Assembly (NCBI GenBank): GCA_025602915.1
Contig: JAHLJZ010000045.1
Coordinates: 1-64,000 of the forward strand
From: Paraphysoderma sedebokerense
Taxonomy: Eukaryota; Blastocladiomycota; Physodermatomycetes; Physodermatales; Physodermataceae
Reading direction: 5' to 3'
DNA length: 64,000 nucleotides
The first letter of the stretch is position 1, and the number at the start of each line of letters is the position of its first letter. This document shows, piece after piece, positions 45,513-62,257 of the stretch. The notes under the pieces were generated by a model. That model was given only the letters and a program-made list of their open reading frames with translations, made no database searches and was not told the DNA's origin. Both the position numbers and the translations under genes were made by a program.

Positions 45513-45697
45513 GACCTACAGACCCAAAGTTCGCTGATGTCCCTAGGACGTCTCGTGGGATATCTTCCCGACCTCCCATCAGGAAACTCCTCAGGATATC
45601 TCTCGCGCGCGATGTCCCGGGGATATCCTGCCAGCACATCCCGGAGATACATTTCTCTCGACCATATCCCAAGGATGTCACCGGACTTTGGGTGTGT
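45513..45697 (-). repeat. Palindrome-rich inverted repeat, right arm
   Basis: Reverse-complement partner of 44617-44785. The outer end (TGGGTGTG near 45690) mirrors the left arm's CACACCCA. Identity is high over the outer 100 bp and fades inward. I could not define a target-site duplication, so transposon ends are inferred. Confidence 0.7.
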
Positions 45698-47927
45698 AGT
45701 CACATTCCACCAAAAAAAATTAATGTATCGTCGACACGAAGGAATATAAGGGGATAATAGATGTTTGTTTCCAATCCCATAATGAGTTGCATCAAATAGT
45801 CGTGCTACACATTACGAAAATGAAATTTACAATACAAAATGCTTAATACAATCATAGTCATAAGAGTTCCTACGGCTTCACCATTTGATTTCTCTTTTGC
45901 TGCTTTTCCTTTCCTACAAAATCTTTACTTCCTGAAACACTAAAAATAATGTTATGAATTCTGGTGCAAGAAATGCCTGAGAGTGCAAAGAGAGTTCTCG
46001 CCACTGATATTCTGTGAAAGTACTTGAGACGGTATTCTTACACTTGTACTTACACTTATACTTTTAAGGAAAACAATCCATATTTGGAAAGTATTGGAAG
46101 ACCATTAATGTGTTGGATATATGCATGCTTGTCTGGTGATTCGATGGTATTAATATCGTGTGCGCTACGTTAGAAATGTTTCGCAGAATGACGTCTTAAA
46201 ACTATTTGCAATATTTGTATTGGAGGCAACTTTATCATAACTTATCTTTGGTGGATTGACTTTAAACTATGGTTTACATTCATTGACGATTTATAATATT
46301 TCTGTTTAGCCCTAAATAGGTAAATAAAACAGTTTTGTATTTGATTTTCTGGTTTGCCCGTAGTACCACAGTTGCAGTAACGCTTGTTAGTGGGATATAA
46401 GTCTAATTTAGATGACTATGAGCAAAAAACACTTTTGAATCAAGCGCAGAGAGATAGTGAATCGGAGTATATATTGTTGATTGCAGTCATAAAGTTTAGA
46501 TTTATATCCCCTCAGCAAAAGTGCTCACTTAATATTTTGGTAGAGAAGTCATGCAAATGTGACTATGGGGATATCATAAATTTACAAAATTGTTGCCAGT
46601 TCTGAATAAAGCAAGTGCCACCAATTATCCCCATCCTCATATACGCCGACGGTGAACTCCAAGAACATTTATTTCTCTGTAACAAAAGCCTTCGCGACAA
46701 TAGCAAATACCGGAATACCACACTTGGAATGCATAACACATGTTAGCTATATGTCAACATATCGATAGGGCTTGAATTTGGTAATATGAACTATAAAATA
46801 TTCACTTCATCCTAATAGTCAACCTAAAATTGAGAGAATGGCACTGCATGTCTTCATTTCCACTCCAAATCCACACCAGCAGTGGATATTCTGATAGCTA
46901 GATGCCGCAGAGAGATCTAACGCGGAAGACATTCTATAGGTATGCTATAAAGGCAACTGATTTTATTTTCAACATCCCATATACATCCCAAGACTTGTAT
47001 GATGGTACCACGGGAATATATGAGGGATACACTTAGATGGGGCATTTCTCGCACATAAATCTCCCCGTGTCATATCCCGCCCTAGGATTTGCTGGATCCT
47101 CAGCGTGTAGCTTTGTCTCTACTGTGTTCACTCCAGCTTCTTCTGTAAAATTGTTGTAACGACATAGTTGTTCTGAGCCTGTTTTTAAACTTGGTGGTCT
47201 CGATTAACCAAAGCGCTTTACTTCGTAAAATATTCGCACTCATGGTTGTAATTGCTGTGTTTTTTAATGATCCCTTTCTCTGAACATTTCCATTTCATGA
47301 ATAAATGGGTATTTTATGCAAGTGCCACAACGCAAAGATTTTGCGAAAGATATTATATATCGCCTGTGGCAAAGTATATTGGTAATTTTGCCTGAAAAGA
47401 ATGATTTTGAATATATCCATTTGCACATCTCTATTACCTGTTAGTAGTCGACGGCGAATGGTGTAACCGAACCTCCTTTGGACATCAATGATCCATTTAA
47501 AAAAGAAGTGGTCTTTCGATGTTATATAAACTAAAGCGATCAAAGAAGGTCTTATTACATCTTACAATACTATATACATTAGGGAATCAGTATATCCTTC
47601 TTCCGTCTAGTAACCTTGTTGAATCGAAATGATCAAAATGGCATTTCAAAATAAAGCAGAAGTTCTCGTAAATACATTCTACGCACACAAAAATAACAAC
47701 AGATCTAAATAGTCAATAATTTCTAATCTAAATTAAATTCACAGATATTATATTACAATAAATATGGCGATCCAAGCGGGTCATATATAATCCATCTTTT
47801 TAAAGCACCCGTCTCCTTATGTGGTAGTTATCAACGAAGCAGGTTCTCTTTGCAGAATTGTACAGGTGCTGAGAGGTGGCGAGCGGGCAAAGGGTATCGG
47901 CGGATATTGCAAAATCTGAAATTCTGT

Positions 47928-50114
47928 TCATTGATGGATGATACTCAGCCCTTTCATTTGGCTATCAATCGCTTCCATTTCTTGATCTTCACTGTTTTCA
48001 TCCTCAAACTTTCCCACACCATAATTTACTCCTTGCATCCAAGCGAATTTTAGATTGTCGCAGCGTTCCTTGACTTCTGCGCTTTTATTGTTGTACGTTA
48101 AAACTTGTAGCGTTTCCATAAAATCAAGTGGGAAGTAAGGCATCACAGGGTTCGGGATCCGGTCCTTCGACGATTTGACATAAAGATTGCCTGAGGTAAT
48201 GAGGTTCGTGAAAACATCCAGTGCTTTAAGGAGAATGATGTGGTCATCAGCGTGAAAGTGAAGAAGATTACACAAAATTTCAATGAGTCCGCATTCGACG
48301 AGACCGCTATCATCAAATTAATGTTAATAATGGTCAGTTAACAGGATATCAGAACCTTATATCAACATACGCAGCCACATCCGCATCATGGAGTGATGAT
48401 AAATTGCTGAAACACCAGATGATTTCTCTTTTCATTCTGTAATCCTGATGAGGATCCTTCAACCAATCGAGCAATGGTGGAATCATACCACAATGCGCGA
48501 CTGTTCTTACTTGATCAATGTTTCCGGCGGCGATATTTGAGAATGTAAGAATAACTTCTTTTTTAATACCAATGTATTCGTGCGGTAAAAGTTCCACTAA
48601 ACGGGAAAGACAGTGGGGGACAGAAAGGAGTATTGATGTAGTGGAATCATCACCGGAGACGATATTGGTGATGGCTCGTAGCGCTGGAACACAGAGAGAG
48701 AGCGACCGTGAGTCGTGCGGGTAACTACATAAGAATAAGGGCGCCATTAGTTACGAAACATGGAAGATATGGAGATAACAACATACTTTACGAGTGTAAT
48801 CAATCGCTCGCATAATTCTGAGCTAACCAGCTCATGTAAATTATCGTGCTCGCCATGCATAATCCGAGAGATTCCCCAACAAATATCGGTTAAAGTTTCC
48901 TGATCTTCCATTCTAAGCAGCCGACAAAGCAGCGGAAAAATTGGCATAATCTAATAAAAATTATGATTGTGTCAATGCTCCATCAGTCATTAAATGTACA
49001 GCCGAAATAATCACCACATACTATGCGCCAGTTCGGCTGAGGTCTGTATCCTCTACACAAATTGGCAATTGTCCAAACGCTGATTCGAACAAACGGCATT
49101 ACATCGGATTGCTGAATACGGTCCACATCACTATACTCGGTGTTATACAAATGTAGAAGCGTCCGTATGATTCCTTGGTCTATAACTGCATCACGCAATC
49201 GCGGTGAGTCGCCCGCAATATTGCCGAGACACCAGGCAGACTATTCATGAGGAAAAAACGACTTAGGACCACGCGAGATGACAGGCTTTTGAAGAGAGTT
49301 TACCTGAACCCGAACATCAAAGCAGTCAGACCTAAGAAGCCCGATCAGAATAGGGATTGCCCCAGCTGAAACAACAGCTTCTGTTTCCTTGCTCGTCCCG
49401 GCACAAATATTTGTCAACACCCATCCAGTTTCGTACTATTGCATCGGCAAAATGAACGAACGATTTTCACGTTTCCATTAATCTCAGATACATGAACACT
49501 GACACTGATAAACAGCAGCGTACCTGTAGATCAGCATTTCCTTTTTGTAGAAATTCCATCATCTTTGGTAAAATTTTCAAATCTAAAACCTTCTTTACGT
49601 TTTCTTGGACGGTATCTAGGCGTCTCATAGGTCAGCAAAGTTTACCAGGGGAATGAACATACGATATGAGAATTTACCTAGCGAGAGAAATTTTCGAAGT
49701 TTGACCATCGCATTTAATTCGTATTCTGGTACACCAGATTGGAATGCGATGTGAATGCGAGATGAGTGATACGGTAGCTATTTAAGGACGACACCGTGAT
49801 GGCGTGGAGTATTCGAGAAATTAACAGGAAATACAATTGTATTAAAACGAAATGACGGTTGAGAAAGGCATGATTAGAAAAGTATAATATTTATTATGAG
49901 ACAAAGGGATACAGTAATGTCATACCAAATTCTGAATTTCATCGAGATCGACACCTTCAGCGGGTTCAGCGATATGGGCGGTTCTATCAATTCTGATATG
50001 GGAGAATTTTCTAATGGCTGTGTCAAGGATAGAGTCTATGTCATTTACTTCTGAAGAATGGCTGGAAGAGTGCTTCTGAGACACGGAATAGCTGTTTCTA
50101 ATTGAGGAAGACAT
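47928..50114 (-). CDS. Importin-alpha-like armadillo protein without basic IBB
   Basis: An adaptor for nuclear import that binds nuclear localisation signals in a groove lined by Trp and Asn residues. Eight exons (50114-49926, 49777-49678, 49615-49524, 49435-49304, 49240-49022, 48950-48787, 48724-48371, 48306-47928) give 542 residues. Armadillo repeats carry the expected motifs: GWVLTNICAGTS, AWCLGNIAGDS, VWTIANLCRG, CWGISRIMHG, LRAITNIVSGDD, LTFSNIAAG and IWCFSNLSS. The N-terminal 65 residues are Ser-rich then acidic and have none of the Arg/Lys clusters that define the importin-beta-binding domain. The frame upstream opens with a non-ATG codon, and no basic exon is visible within 500 bp. 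Either this is a specialised paralogue or a distant first exon was missed. Confidence 0.88.
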
Positions 50115-50608
50115 CAGAGGAGCGAATGAAGTCGAATGTCGTTCGGGGGGCAAGGATTAGCAGGTGTGGCCAGAGACTTGCTCAGTGGGAGTTCGGTGAG
50201 TCTGCTTTTCTTTCCAGAAATATCGTTAGCAAAAAAATGTCATCGAACTGTCTCGCTGCGTCGATGTGGAAGTTGGAGGATATGCGATGGGAGCGGAGCG
50301 AGAATGCGAAATGCAAGTTCGAGAAGAGCAGAACCACAAAACGTTGACCACTGTATTCAAGTTCCTCGTCCTGCCACAAATCCACAATTCCACTCCATCT
50401 TCCGTCATATCACCTCTCCGGACCATCAACAGTGCTGTGAATGTGGTCTATCATACAATCACGGAAATAACGTTCTCTTTCCCACCGAACATATATATTT
50501 ACATTGGACGCTATTAAATCGCACATTGCTATTATTATTTCTTGCTCGCGGAGATCCTACTATTTGCAGCCACATCAATGCAGACTATCTCACCATGTAA
50601 TTAATTGA
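50115..50608. other. Intergenic region upstream of the importin-alpha-like gene
   Basis: A 494 bp gap between the importin-alpha-like start and the Kish stop, both on the minus strand. Several overlapping open frames on both strands have no similarity and are treated as chance. Confidence 0.45.
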
Positions 50609-50952
50609 TCATGATATGAGAATAGATACGGCCATGACAATACAACACAGCGAAACATAAGGTGACAATCGTTCTCCAACCCGGGCAAGTTTCCAAAACA
50701 AACCAAGCAGACTAATGGCAAAGAGGGTCAGCGAATACAATGTTAAAATACACAACAAAATAATTGCATACCCATTTTTATTCCTGTCCAGCAATGTAGG
50801 CGTCTGGGCCTTTATATAAGAGCAAGTACATATCAGAAGAAGGATGACGAGGAGCAGGGACTGAAAGTTGAAAAGTGCGGACTGCAGTTTAAAGAAGATT
50901 AGAGACCCAACATATTATGAGGAATGTAAGAAAGCGACATAAACGATACCAT
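50609..50952 (-). CDS. Kish / TMEM167 secretory-pathway protein
   Basis: A tiny Golgi membrane protein needed for constitutive secretion. Three coding exons (50952-50950, 50881-50772, 50711-50609) give 71 residues, against 72 in human TMEM167A. The first coding exon is just the ATG; the next begins [20 protein letters not shown] and continues LLDRNKNG. After a 60 bp intron comes [19 protein letters not shown] and a final hydrophobic segment ending SILIS. The match to TMEM167 runs end to end. The 60 bp intron has no in-frame stop, so retention would add 20 hydrophobic residues. Confidence 0.95.
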
Positions 50953-51508
50953 TGAGGAAAGGATGCTGCAAGGCCGAGAAGGAGGAAGCGAACAAGTGCG
51001 CAGTGTCAATTACGGTGTTTAAACACCACGCAAGTGAAAAATCATGTTGATGTATTGTCAACAGGATCTCCAATTGCCATTCATATTTTTATGTTAAACA
51101 TGCCCATTTATTGATTGAGTGCTGCAACTTTTTCTGTGTTGCTTTCTCACACCCAATTTTTAAGTGGCCACCCTCGATCTATCCTGGATATATCTGGAAG
51201 GCACCAAGATTCGCAACTTATAAAGAGCAATTTTAGAAAGGACCTATTACGACAAGGACGCCTTATTAAGTGTTGCTGTACAATATACCATGTTTAGAGG
51301 CAGTCGTCACTGCACTGAATAGAGCAAAGTCGTCGAATGTTCTTCCCTCATTTTAGCTTGTCTTGCCATTATATTGTCTCCGGGTTGTCACACGGCCTTC
51401 CCAAATTCAAACGAAAAGTCTGTCTGATCCCTTAGGAAGAGTCGGCACAAAAAGTCCACTCTGCTACGACTCATCAACTACATCGCTCTCCAATCCACTA
51501 CACAAAGC
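50953..51508. promoter_or_regulatory. Divergent promoter region, Kish / YSC84-like
   Basis: A 556 bp gap between starts on opposite strands, expected to hold both promoters. No motif is claimed. Confidence 0.4.
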
Positions 51509-53063
51509 ATGATCAACAATCCCATACCACAGGTATAAACTCCAACATCTGTTTTTGTTGAACTTACTAAATTCCAACTGTCCGTTTTCCGGCCGATGAT
51601 TGACGTTCAATTTTTCATATTCGTAGGACTTAGCCTCAGAGTGTCGCAAGTGTGCTCGTATTGTATCGAAATTTGTAAAAGCAGGGATCCCTGGTAAAGT
51701 ATTATGTTTATTCCGCTTATAATTTTTGTATAGGAATCATCATATTTTGATTGCGCCCCAGTAACCAAAAATTTCTTTGCGGGGAATCGTATCTCTTCTA
51801 CATTAATGACGAGAGCCTCAAAACTAATTGATTTGTTTACACCTCACTTTTACCTTATTGGCAGGTCGAGGGGCTCCTACTGATCAGTTCATACCAAACG
51901 ACATTTTGGCTAGGGCGAAAGGAATTGCCATTCTAACTGTATTGAAGGCTGGATTTATTTGGGGCGGAAGAGCTGGCTCTGGCCTAGTTGTCGCAAGGTA
52001 TGTATCGGCTGTTATATCATATTGACCGATTGGCTATTGTTCAATTGCGACTGAATCTCTTTGTTTAACAAGATTGCCGGACGGATCTTGGTCTGCTCCT
52101 TCTGCAATTGCCACCGCCGGAATGTCAGTAGGTGGACAGATTGGAGCCGAAGTAACCGATTTTGTGATTGTCTTAAATACTGATAGTGCTGTGAAAGCTT
52201 TTTCAAAAGGAGGGAACGTCAGTTTGGGGGGAAACCTCAGCGGTAAGGCGATCGCGATTTGGGGAATGATTCGGCTTGATTATCTTGCTCACTCTTCTCT
52301 GCTCGTTAATAGTCGCAGCTGGCCCTTGGGGAAGGAGCGGAGAAGTCTCCGGCACTGTACGCAATTTGGCCCCCATTTATTCGTATTCTAAGAGCAAAGG
52401 ATTGTTCGCTGGAAGTATGCGTTTTCTTCCTCGTTAATCACGCCATGCTTCCATTAACGCTTTCAAAAAGTCTCTTTGGAGGGTACGGTCATTCTTGAAC
52501 GGAAGGAAGCCAATCATAAGTTCTACCGTAAAACTGTTACAGCGAAGCAGTTGTTGCGAGGGGAAGTTCCTCAGCCTTCAGAAGCGAGAGAACTTTACAA
52601 TTCTTTAAATATTCGTGCGGGTGGCACTGTTCACAATGTCGAAACAGAGCCCGAGCTCTCCTCCTCAAATCAATCTGTCAACAATCCAAGTTACAAAGTA
52701 CCAATTACATATCCAATGCCTCAACCGAGCTACTCTGGTGGCTCCTCCGTTGCCTCATCTCAATCGACAGCACAACCACCGCCATATGTACCTTCACCCA
52801 TCAGTCAAAGCGGTGGTCTCGCTCGATCAGTTTCCGGTTCGAATGGAACCGCCAAACGTCCGCCTCCACCACTACCTCCAAAGAAGCTAACCACAGCGGT
52901 TGCTTTGTATGATTTCGCGGGACAGCAAGATGGAGATTTAAGTTTTAGTAAAGGTGATCTTATCACAGTGACAAAGAAAGGAGATGGTAGTGACGAATGG
53001 TGGATGGGTAGATTACATGGCAAGGAAGGAATGTTTCCTGCAAATTATGTGGAGTTACGTTAA
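51509..53063 (+). CDS. Ysc84/SH3YL1 lipid- and actin-binding protein with SH3 domain
   Basis: Works at endocytic actin patches; the SYLF (Ysc84) domain binds membranes and actin, and the SH3 domain binds proline-rich partners such as the WASP homologue. Six exons (51509-51532, 51627-51693, 51865-51997, 52073-52242, 52313-52414, 52471-53063) give 362 residues. The first exon encodes only MINNPIPQ, the usual family start. SYLF landmarks are ARAKGIAILTVLKAGFIWGG, AGSGLVVARLPDGSWSAPSA, IGAEVTDFVIVLN, LGGNLSVAAGPWGRSGEVSG and YSYSKSKGLFAG. A Pro/Ser-rich linker with RPPPPLPPKK follows, and the SH3 domain runs from VALYDFAGQQDGDLSF to EWWMGRLHGKEGMFPANYVE. Confidence 0.94.
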
Positions 53064-53348
53064 TTGCAAATGAGGACCGAGTAAATAGTCTTTATCATCA
53101 GACTGACGATTGCAATATTTGATGAATTAAGAAAGATTTTTCCTTGCGTGTGCATGATAAAATTTGTAGATTTGATTCTGATATCTTTGTGCATTGATTT
53201 ATAAATATATCGTTTTAAATTGTACAACTCCACTCGGGACCTGGTACCCTAAAATAATGACCCGGTCTTGACGTCTCGTTACATCGATTTGCTCTTTCAT
53301 TCTTAAAGTACTCCTTTCATTCATTCATTCAAGAAAATATTACACTCC

Positions 53349-54569
53349 ATGCGGCTCGACTTTACGATACTGTTTCTACTTGCTGCATCCAATCTAGCGT
53401 TTAGCTTAGATTGTAAAAATATAGTCATAGACTCTCGCAAATTTGACCTCTCGTCTCCACCAAAGTTCGTAGCATATTATCATATACTAAGAGACAGTTC
53501 TAGTTAATTATCATACTCATATCAACAATCACAATATTCATCTTAGGCTTTTTGAACTTAATATCACCAAATCGACACCTCCGACAACTAGGACTACATT
53601 CTTTAAATTTCACCCATGCAACAACATTCCAACCCACGAAAATGTTGAAAGTGGAGATGAATGTACAGCAGATGCAATTGTTTGTGCCATACAAGTGCAC
53701 TCTAAAGGAGGATCTAGGATGGTGACGGAAGTGAAAGAACTAAAGGCAGCCAATTCCGGTGTTGTGAAAATGGAATGGAGCGCAGATAGTTCTGGTGAGT
53801 TTGACTGTTCTTATTTGTGCTGAGGTTATTTCTTTTTATCCGGAATGATAGGTTGTCTTCAGGAGGCAAAAGGATGAATCAAATTTTCATTCAGAGACTC
53901 AGATTCCGTTGACCGAGATGAGACTAGAAGTAACGAATTTTCATTCAACCGAATGTAGATGCCAAGAAGGGAATATTGACGCTACATTATCCCACTTTGG
54001 AGAATGACACTGCAAAAGTCGATATGCTGTTTGAATGTGATCCTAGTGCTGTAAGTGAATTAAGGAACAATTCCTCTTTTCAACGATTTGTGTGAAATCA
54101 CCATTACTGACAATGCCTTCTCTGCGTTTTGTAACAGAACGAAACAGCCTTTGAGCCAAAAGTGCAAACATATAATAGTACAAATTTACAACTCTACGTT
54201 AAAAATCCGAAATTCTGTCCCACGACAATAAATCCAGAACAACCTTCTCCACCGACCACCACCTCAACCGCAACAGCAGCTCCCACTGAATCCGGTACAC
54301 CAACTCCCCCTTCTAAACCAGAGGGTGATACTAAACAGCCCCAAAGTGGTCCTGGTTTCTTTTCCATCGTTTTCCAAATTATACTTTACTCGTTTTTAGC
54401 ATACTTTGTGATTGGGATCTTGTATAAACGATTCGTATTGAACGCTCGCGGAATCGAACAAATTCCGCATCATGAGTTTTGGAGGGAAGTACCGGGAATG
54501 TGTATGGATTTGGCGGAACGAGGTTGGAGAGCTTGTACCAGAAGAGATAGAGGTTACGTGCAAATGTAG
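53349..54569 (+). CDS. ATG27: Atg27-like type I membrane protein
   Basis: A transmembrane protein cycling between Golgi, endosomes and autophagic membranes; in yeast it promotes Atg9 movement. Four exons (53349-53464, 53547-53794, 53959-54050, 54138-54569) give 295 residues. Residues 1-20 form a signal peptide (DFTILFLLAASNLAFS). The lumenal part begins LDCKNIVIDSRKFDL and has Cys residues spaced as in the mannose-6-phosphate-receptor-like fold (FHPCNN, GDECTADAIVC, FECDPS). A Thr/Pro-rich stalk leads to one membrane helix (FSIVFQIILYSFLAYFVIGI). The cytosolic tail has FWREVPGM and ends YVQM, a Tyr-based sorting-type signal. Similarity is moderate but spans the protein. Confidence 0.82.
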
Positions 54570-55073
54570 AGCGGATTGTTAGCCTCGTGTAAATGAATCG
54601 TTTGAGAATTGCCTGGGATAGGAAGGAAATCCGTTAATAAATAAACACTGGTGAATTTATATGGATGATGTGTACATATGTTGTTTACGAAATACAAAAG
54701 ACGATGATTAACGAACCAAGTCTTGAGAGACTATCACTTATTTGCTTATTGTGAAGTTACTTATATTCACACGATAAGGTACTCGAATCTCGGGTAACGA
54801 CACAAGAGTCTTATTGTCAGATACTATTTGTGACTGAGGAAAGTAATTTCTAAACAACTTTATTTATTATGCACCTTTCACATACACAAAAATCCAAAAT
54901 GTCCGTTATCCATGAATTCTGGAGATTATTTTGAAATTGGTCCTTTCCTTCTCGATTGGCACTTCATGAAACAACGCTACCTCGACAGAAATAAGTCGTA
55001 TTAACTTTTACTCAACAATGAAAAAAGAGATCAACAAGGAGGGAGGGCGGGAAAAGACAGAAGCAGAGAAATT
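54570..55073. other. Convergent intergenic region
   Basis: A 504 bp gap between the Atg27-like and coronin stops. It is AT-rich with no supported feature. Confidence 0.45.
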
Positions 55074-57310
<2,237 letters not shown>

Positions 57311-57963
57311 ATTGCTGGTGTATTCCTTTGTGGATGGTGGAGTGGGGATGAATATGAGATATGAATGGGATGGAATTGGAGATTGAAGGAGAAAAAGTCA
57401 ACTGGCGGGGGAGGAATGCGCACGTGACCTGCCGAAGGTCTCCCCAGTCTGTCTTTTCTGTTGCCTTTCGCGACTGTATTGTTGAATATCAGATAGAATT
57501 AATTTAAATTACGCACAAAGGCCGTGGTGATGTTCAGTCATTCATAATGGACTCGACATTAAAGTATGTATGATTCCATCGGCTGCAGGGTGCAGTCTGC
57601 AGTTGGGGGCAAAGTGAGCGTGCAAGCAGGATTTTATTTAACAGAGGACAGATGCAATGTCTTGTGCGAGAGCGGGGGGTCTGAGACCGAAATAAACTAG
57701 GGCAATAATGCATATTTTGTATGAGTAGTAATATCTATGTATAAAGAAAGTATGCAGAGCGAAGGGGTGTAAAGAGAACGGGCATTCCCTCTTCAAATTC
57801 CAACGGGACGCCCTTTCGCTCGCTTTGCCGTTCCCTTCCCGAGCAAGAACAAACAACCACCACATCCACTCCGATTGAATTCCTTACTTACATCAACTGT
57901 CCGCATCCAACAGAACCCACTCCCCGCCTCCCGTCTATGCCGTCCCCTTGATCCCTTCCACAA
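57311..57963. promoter_or_regulatory. Divergent promoter region, coronin / polo-like kinase
   Basis: A 653 bp gap between divergent starts. It includes C/T-rich tracts near 57895-57960, common near fungal transcription starts. No defined motif is claimed. Confidence 0.4.
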
Positions 57964-61736
<3,773 letters not shown>

Positions 61737-62257
61737 GAGGAGCAATCTATAGACAAATTGTTATCGGGCATCATTATGTGCCGAATGTAAAGGGATCGGT
61801 TATTTATATTGCTTATATGTTTTGCCACTGGTTATGGGTCATTAGAGTCGCGTTTGGCTCTGCTTGTAGATATCATGTGCCAAAGACGAGGATTATTAGA
61901 AAAATTTGTAGTGTATACAAAAGAGCTGATGAAATAAAATTTTCATCTCTTCCTTCCTAAGATTAACCTATCCATCGATACCATAATGATAACGATCAAG
62001 GTGACATGGCCAAGATGCAGGAGTGCGATCGACATTGTTCGAATCCTCATTATGTAAACAGCATTCTCATTCGTCGTCCGTAATCCGACGGCTTTTAGAT
62101 GACCGCTCTTCTACACGTTACTTAATTGCCTCGCATTCACTCATTTCCAACTCCATTATGGCACCATAGTAGTCAACTCTGCAACCAAGTCCAATCCGCA
62201 TCATTTCGCCACCGACACAAACTCAAAAAGTGCATTCTCACGGAGCCATAGGAAGAA
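61737..62257. other. Intergenic region
   Basis: A 521 bp gap between the polo-like kinase and the final gene on the same strand. A B-box-like GTTCGAATCC at 62037 lacks the rest of a tRNA. Nothing else is seen. Confidence 0.45.

Larger units (their letters stand above)
42137..47927. other. Gene-poor 5.8 kb stretch
   Basis: The longest stretch in the window without a recognisable gene. Open frames such as 43131-43373, 46384-46605 and 47295-47543 lack splice context or family similarity, and two of them have no ATG. It is AT-rich apart from the inverted-repeat pair listed separately, and short words such as AATCATAGTCATA recur near 43578 and 45850. It may be a graveyard of decayed DNA elements, but no transposase is visible. 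Confidence 0.5.

Noticed and set aside
47295-47543. Minus-strand frame of 82 codons with a basic, aromatic-rich product
   Set aside because: It could be a decayed element fragment, but no domain can be recognised and no neighbouring exons are visible.
62010-62060. Possible tRNA: a B-box-like GTTCGAATCC with TGGCCAAG upstream
   Set aside because: The acceptor and anticodon stems do not pair in a cloverleaf.
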